Shown here in pieces: positions 60,001-64,000 of a stretch of 64,000 nucleotides of DNA. Below the pieces are notes generated by a model. The model saw only the letters and a program-made list of their open reading frames with translations, did not search any database and was not told the DNA's origin. The stretch's first letter is position 1. Each line of letters opens with the position of its first letter. The translations under genes and the position numbers were made by a program. This DNA is from Lachnospiraceae bacterium KGMB03038 (GTDB taxonomy: Bacteria > Bacillota > Clostridia > Lachnospirales > Lachnospiraceae), in contig CP041667.1 in NCBI GenBank assembly GCA_007361935.1, positions 1,144,501 through 1,208,500 on the forward strand. The letters are read 5' to 3'.

Positions 60001-62824
60001 TTTTTATACACCGCCTGCGATCATCAGTGCTATGTATCAGGCTTTGGAGAACATGGGACTGAAATCCGGAAATATTCTGGAGCCAAGCTGCGGTACAGGT
60101 AATTTTATCGGACGCAAACCGGAGAGTCTGTCAGACTGTAAGGTATATGGTGTGGAGATTGACAGTATATCTGCCCGGATCGCACAGCAGTTATACCAGA
60201 AGTCCACGATTGCCGCACAGGGGTTCGAGGAGGCAGACCTGCCAGACAGCTTTTTTGATGTAGTAATCGGTAATGTGCCTTTTGGAAGTTATAAGGTACT
60301 GGACAGAAAATATGATAAGTATAACTTTCTGATCCACGACTATTTTATCGCCAAGTCGATTGACAAGACGAGGCCGAAGGGTGTACTTGCGTTGATCACA
60401 TCCAACGGGATCAGTGGCGGAACAATGGATAAGCGGGATGACCGGGTGCGTCGGCATATTGCTCAGCGGTGCGATCTGTTGGGAGCGATCCGACTGCCGA
60501 ACAACGCTTTTCTGCAGAACGCCGGAACAGAAATCAATACGGACATTCTCTTTTTTCAGAAAAGGGAGACACCGAGAGATTTGAGCGTGGATCTGCCGGA
60601 ATGGGTGGAAGTAGAGCGTCTTTACGAGAATGACCATGTGAATGAACAGGGCGAGAGCCGGCACCGGGTGGTCAGCATAAATCCTTATTTTCAGCAGCAC
60701 CCGGAGATGGTACTGGGAGAGCAGAAAATTGTATCCGGGCCTTATGGCCCGCAGCTTATATGCAAACCCTATCCGGACAGGGAATTAAAGGAACTTCTTG
60801 AACAGGCAGTAGAAAACCTAGAGGCGGAAATCACAGACTATGAGGTGGAAGAACTGGTGGAGGAAGAAGATCATTCGATTCCAGCCGATCCGTCTGTGGC
60901 GAACTTTTCCTATACAATCTATGATGGGAATATCTATTACCGGGAAAACAGCCGCATGAAACCTGTGGAACTGTCCGTGACAGCTCAGAACCGTGTGAAA
61001 GGTATGATTGCCATCCGGGACTGTACCAGAGATCTGATAGCTTTCCAGACCGAAGGGTATCCAGATCAAGAGATTGAAGAACAGCAAAAGAAACTAAATG
61101 CTCTGTATGATCTGTTTCAGAAAAAGTATGGCTTGTTAAATTCCAGAGCCAATAGTATAGCATTTTCCGATGACAGCAGCTATCCGCTTCTCTGCTCCCT
61201 TGAGATTATGGGAGAGGACGGTACACTGGAGCGGAAAGCAGATATGTTTACCAAACGTACGATAAAGCCTCATGAGACGGTAACGAAAGTGGATACCGCA
61301 AGTGAGGCTTTATCTCTGTCCCTTTCTGAGAAAGCCTGCGTGGACATGGACTATCTTTGTTCCTTGACTGGGAAAAGCGCAGAGGAAGTGGAGCAGGAAC
61401 TAAAAGGTGTGATCTTCCGCCTTCCGGAATATGAGGGGATGGAACAGCCCCGGTTTGTGTCGGAGGATGAGTATCTGTCCGGCAACGTGCGTAAGAAACT
61501 GCGGGCGGCAAAACTTGCGGCTGAGATATCCGAGGTCTATCAAAGTAATGTAGAGGCATTGGAAAAAGTACAGCCGAAAGATCTGACTGCCTCAGAAATC
61601 AGTGTGCGTCTTGGTGCTACATGGATACCAGAGGAAGATATAGCAGAGTTCATGTTTGAACTCTTGCAGACGCCAAACTATTCCCAGTGGAAGATTAAAG
61701 TTCATTTTTCCCGGCATACCGGAGATTGGAATGTCGAGGGAAAAAGTGTAGACAGGGGAAATCCACGTGCAAATAATACCTATGGTACGAACCGGGTAAA
61801 CGCCTACAAAATCATCGAGGATAGTCTGAATTTGCGTGATACCCGTGTGTATGACTATGTGGAAGATGAAGAAGGCAGGCGCAAGCCGATCCTCAATCAA
61901 AAGGAAACCGCCATTGCACAGGGAAAACAGGACTTGATCAAACAGGCATTCCAGGAGTGGATCTGGAAAGATCCAGAGCGCAGGCAGCGTCTTACCAGAG
62001 ATTATAACGAGCGTTTCAATGCCATCCGGCCACGGGAATATGACGGGAGCCATCTTCATTTCTATGGCATGAACCCGGAAATTTCCCTGCGGAAACATCA
62101 GAAAGACGGAGTGGCCCGGATCATCTATGGCGGGAACACCTTATTGGCCTACGTGGTAGGGGCGGGGAAAACTTATACAATGGTGGCGGCGGCTATGGAA
62201 TGTAAGCGGTTGGGCCTGTGTAATAAATCTATGATTGTGGTGCCAAATCATATCATCGAGCAGTTTGCCGCTGAATGGTTACAGCTTTATCCGGCAGCCA
62301 ATATTTTAGTGGCTACGAAGAAAGACTTTGAAAAAAAGAACAGAAAGAAGTTCTGTGGGAGAATCGCCACCAGTGATATTGACGCTGTAATTATTGGTCA
62401 TTCCCAGTTTGAGAAAATCCCTTTAAGCCTGGAGCGACAGGAGCGTATGTTGGAGGCGGAGATTGATGAGATTGTGGAAGGAATTGCCGAGGCGAAGCGG
62501 ATACAGGGGAGCCGATTTACAATTAAACAGATGGAGCGGACAAAAAAGACATTGGAGACGAGACTGAAACGACTCCATGACCAGAGCCGGAAGGATGACA
62601 TGATCACTTTTGAGGAACTGGGCGTTGACCGTCTGTTTGTGGATGAGGCAGATGGCTACAAAAATCTCTATCTTACAACTAAGATGAGAAATGTGGGAGG
62701 GATTGCGCAGACGGAGGCACAGAAATCGTCTGACATGTATATGAAATGCCGCTATCTGGATGAGGTTACTGGGGGAAAAGGAGTGATCTTCTCCACGGGA
62801 ACCCCGGTAAGCAATTCGATGGTG
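57053..62824 (+). CDS. Giant adenine-methylase/SNF2-helicase protein, interrupted by a group II intron
   Basis: This LtrC-like protein is common in Firmicutes conjugative elements. About 1924 codons precede the intron. Residues 1-290 are a conserved N-terminal domain (DEQILIYAQRPEASAVLAM). Residues about 290-420 are a low-complexity Ser/Arg/Glu/Gly linker that overlaps tnpV in another frame. The methylase has NILEPSCGTGNFIG near 1006 (SAM motif) and VIGNVPFGSYK near 1073 (NPPF-like). The helicase has VVGAGKTYTMVAAAM near 1702 (Walker A) and VDEADGYKNLY near 1862. The frame runs into the intron after STGTPVSNSMV, so a full protein needs splicing. ATG at 57053 with GGGAGGT upstream. Confidence 0.88.
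57912..58265 (+). CDS. tnpV: TnpV-family protein nested in another frame of the helicase gene
   Basis: A 117-codon ORF in the +1 frame relative to the helicase starts at the ATG at 57912 with GAAAGGGG upstream. It reads RQGDYLLPDLTVP, then YLKEHRYGMFLNLLTRGELNSHL, then EAQERMGVL, AQGVTEELKAKDQMAWVQQMNNI and a closing EEIVMKELIYS. This is the full pattern of transposon-encoded TnpV proteins. The host frame in the same bases gives only a low-complexity linker, so the constrained frame appears to be tnpV. Its biochemical function is unknown. The longer frame opening at 57840 is rejected because it lacks a ribosome binding site and family similarity. Confidence 0.82.
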   Translation: MRAITYSRQGDYLLPDLTVPNEPEVHRGKYASLRQTYLKEHRYGMFLNLLTRGELNSHLNEVQREAQERMGVLTEQMKAAQGVTEELKAKDQMAWVQQMNNIRQAAEEIVMKELIYS

Positions 62825-64000
62825 GTGCGCCCGTAAGGGGCTGTAATAATCTTACCTTGAGCAAGTAATAGGGCAAGGTATCAAAGCGGAATAATCCGCA
62901 CCCTATCGTCACCCGACTTATCCAAAAGGGGAAACCCGATGGGGAGTGTAGCATGTCGGAGGGCACGAAACACGGAAACTTCCAAAGTGTTTGCGTGGTA
63001 GTGGCGAAAAGTTATGAATAAGGATGAAAGCTAAACTGCCTGAATGACAGTCGGAGATTGGGCAAAATGTTGCTCCATGCGTAAGGAAGTTATACTCGCA
63101 TGTACTCTGGTGGATATGAGTCGGCCATGCGTATCCACAAGATACCCAGAGTAAATCAGCCATAGGATAATGGAAAACGACGAACGTCACATCCGAAATC
63201 ATAACAGGCTTATGTTATTACAGTTCTAAACGGGGATTGCCTAAGGTAAAATGCCGAAAATCGGCTATGAGTGCTATGAGAAAAGTGACTCTGAATATTT
63301 ACTATGGCAACAGAGTCTCCGTAGTAGTCCGAGGACGGGAAAGCCGTCCACATGGCGAAGGGAGACAGTCTTTCTTCAATACAAATAATAAGGAAAGGTG
63401 CGTGAGGCATTATGAGAAGTCCCGAAAATGTATTGAAAAGTTTAAGTGAAAAAGCAAAAAACAAAGAGTACAGGTACGAGAGATTATACCGTAACCTGTA
63501 CAACCCAGAGTTCTATCTGCTTGCATACCAGAATATTGCGACCTCTCAGGGGAGCATGACGGCAGGTGCAGACGGATTCACTCTTGACGGTATGAGCATG
63601 GAGCGCATTGAAAAGCTCATTCAGAAGCTGAGAGACCACTCATACCAGCCGAACCCTGCAAGGCGTGTTTATATTGCGAAGAAAAACAGCAGTAAAAAGC
63701 GCCCATTGGGGATTCCGTCAACGGACGATAAACTGTTACAGGAAGTTGTCCGTATGATACTTGAAGCAATCTATGAGCCGACATTCTCTGATAATTCACA
63801 TGGTTTCAGACCGAAAAGAAGTTGCCACACAGCGTTAAAAGAAATCGTAACGCTGTTCACTGGTGCAAAGTGGATAATCGAAGGAGACATTAAGGCTTGT
63901 TTTGACAGCTTCGACCACCATATCACAATACAGCTTTTGAGAAAGCGCATAAAAGATGAAGCGTTCATATCGCTGATGTGGAAGTTTCTAAGGGCAGGAT
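62825..64000 (+). mobile_element. Group II intron (5' part; 3' end outside the window)
   Basis: The intron begins GTGCGCCCGTAAG, matching the GTGYG 5' end of group II introns, directly after the helicase codons for SNSMV. About 590 bases of structured, non-coding ribozyme sequence follow (62837-63411), then the intron-encoded protein in the expected domain IV position. The 3' splice site is beyond the window. The insertion lies in a conserved helicase motif, so transfer of the conjugative element probably depends on accurate splicing. Confidence 0.88.
63412..64000 (+). CDS. ltrA: Group II intron reverse transcriptase/maturase, partial (runs off the right edge)
   Basis: The first 196 codons of a LtrA-like protein are visible. 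RT-0 and RT-1 regions appear in GSMTAGADGFTLDG near residue 45 and RRVYIAKKNSSKKRPLGIPS near 83. RT-2 follows in QEVVRMILEAIYEPTFSDNSHGFRP near 108, and RT-3 in WIIEGDIKACFDSFDH near 160, including the first catalytic Asp. The YADD box, maturase and any endonuclease domain are outside the window. AGGAAAGG precedes the ATG at 63412. Confidence 0.92.
   Translation, partial: MRSPENVLKSLSEKAKNKEYRYERLYRNLYNPEFYLLAYQNIATSQGSMTAGADGFTLDGMSMERIEKLIQKLRDHSYQPNPARRVYIAKKNSSKKRPLGIPSTDDKLLQEVVRMILEAIYEPTFSDNSHGFRPKRSCHTALKEIVTLFTGAKWIIEGDIKACFDSFDHHITIQLLRKRIKDEAFISLMWKFLRAG

Larger units (their letters stand above)
46536..64000 (+). mobile_element. Integrative conjugative element inserted in uvrB (left part; right end outside the window)
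   Basis: The left boundary is placed where the uvrB frame breaks. The content is typical of Firmicutes conjugative elements of the Tn1549/CTn type: parA, parB, a large Cna-B surface protein, small accessory genes and a giant adenine-methylase/SNF2-helicase gene. It has further insertions inside it, an IS256-family element in parA and a group II intron in the helicase. No relaxase, VirB4 or integrase is seen within the window, so the transfer and recombination genes must lie further right. The insertion target uvrB is inferred from one junction only. Confidence 0.75.

Noticed and set aside
1..64000. tRNA or rRNA genes
   Set aside because: I looked for cloverleaf-like and rRNA-like stretches in the gaps and saw none; a covariance search would be needed to exclude them fully.

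Overview
The window looks like a chromosomal segment of a Gram-positive gut-type Clostridia, most likely Lachnospiraceae. The reasons are moderate GC content, strong GGAGG ribosome binding sites, a meso-diaminopimelate type MurE, HrcA/CIRCE control of clpB, a PASTA kinase/PP2C pair in the usual Firmicutes gene order, and a conjugative element of the kind common in Lachnospiraceae. The species cannot be fixed from the sequence alone.

Layout. Positions 1-470 (minus strand) hold the start of a PemK/MazF-like protein, preceded by an array of RNA hairpins and a terminator. Positions 594-22721 are mostly housekeeping on the plus strand: clpB with a CIRCE operator, dinB, pepD, a YitT protein, then the dense run murE-priA-def-fmt, a zinc peptidase, rsmB-rlmN-PP2C-prkC-rsgA-rpe-thiN, ychF and lgt. 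The lgt gene carries a one-base frameshift in a T run.

Positions 22873-35822 are the most interesting region. A promoter overlapped by a Rex-like operator precedes an LDH-fold dehydrogenase whose specificity residue is that of a malate dehydrogenase. It is followed by hdrB-hdrC-hdrA, four FlxABCD-like genes, a soluble fumarate reductase pair (frdB, frdA) with no membrane anchor, an AspT-family transporter related to succinate exporters, and the two subunits of class I fumarase. Read together, these genes encode oxaloacetate to malate to fumarate to succinate, plus export. The last reduction appears to be fed by an NADH-oxidising, flavin-based electron-bifurcating complex. I propose this as a cytosolic bifurcating fumarate reductase; it is an inference from gene content and motifs.

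Positions 35922-45590 hold a YbaK-type deacylase, a two-component system with a histidine kinase lacking membrane segments, a BceAB/MacB-like ABC exporter, a small ribbon-helix-helix gene, and a BlaR1/BlaI sensor-repressor pair. The same BlaI operator also lies in the promoter of a divergent membrane protein of unknown function.

From about 45.7 kb the region is mobile. There is a RhuM remnant, then uvrB cut after 90 codons by the left end of a conjugative element that continues past the right edge. The element carries a DUF4062 protein, parA (split in its Walker A motif by an IS256-family element with an 8-bp target duplication), parB, a large thioester/Cna-B surface adhesin, small accessory genes, and a giant methylase-helicase gene. 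A second gene, tnpV, is nested in another frame of that gene. The helicase is itself interrupted at its right end by a group II intron with a reverse transcriptase.
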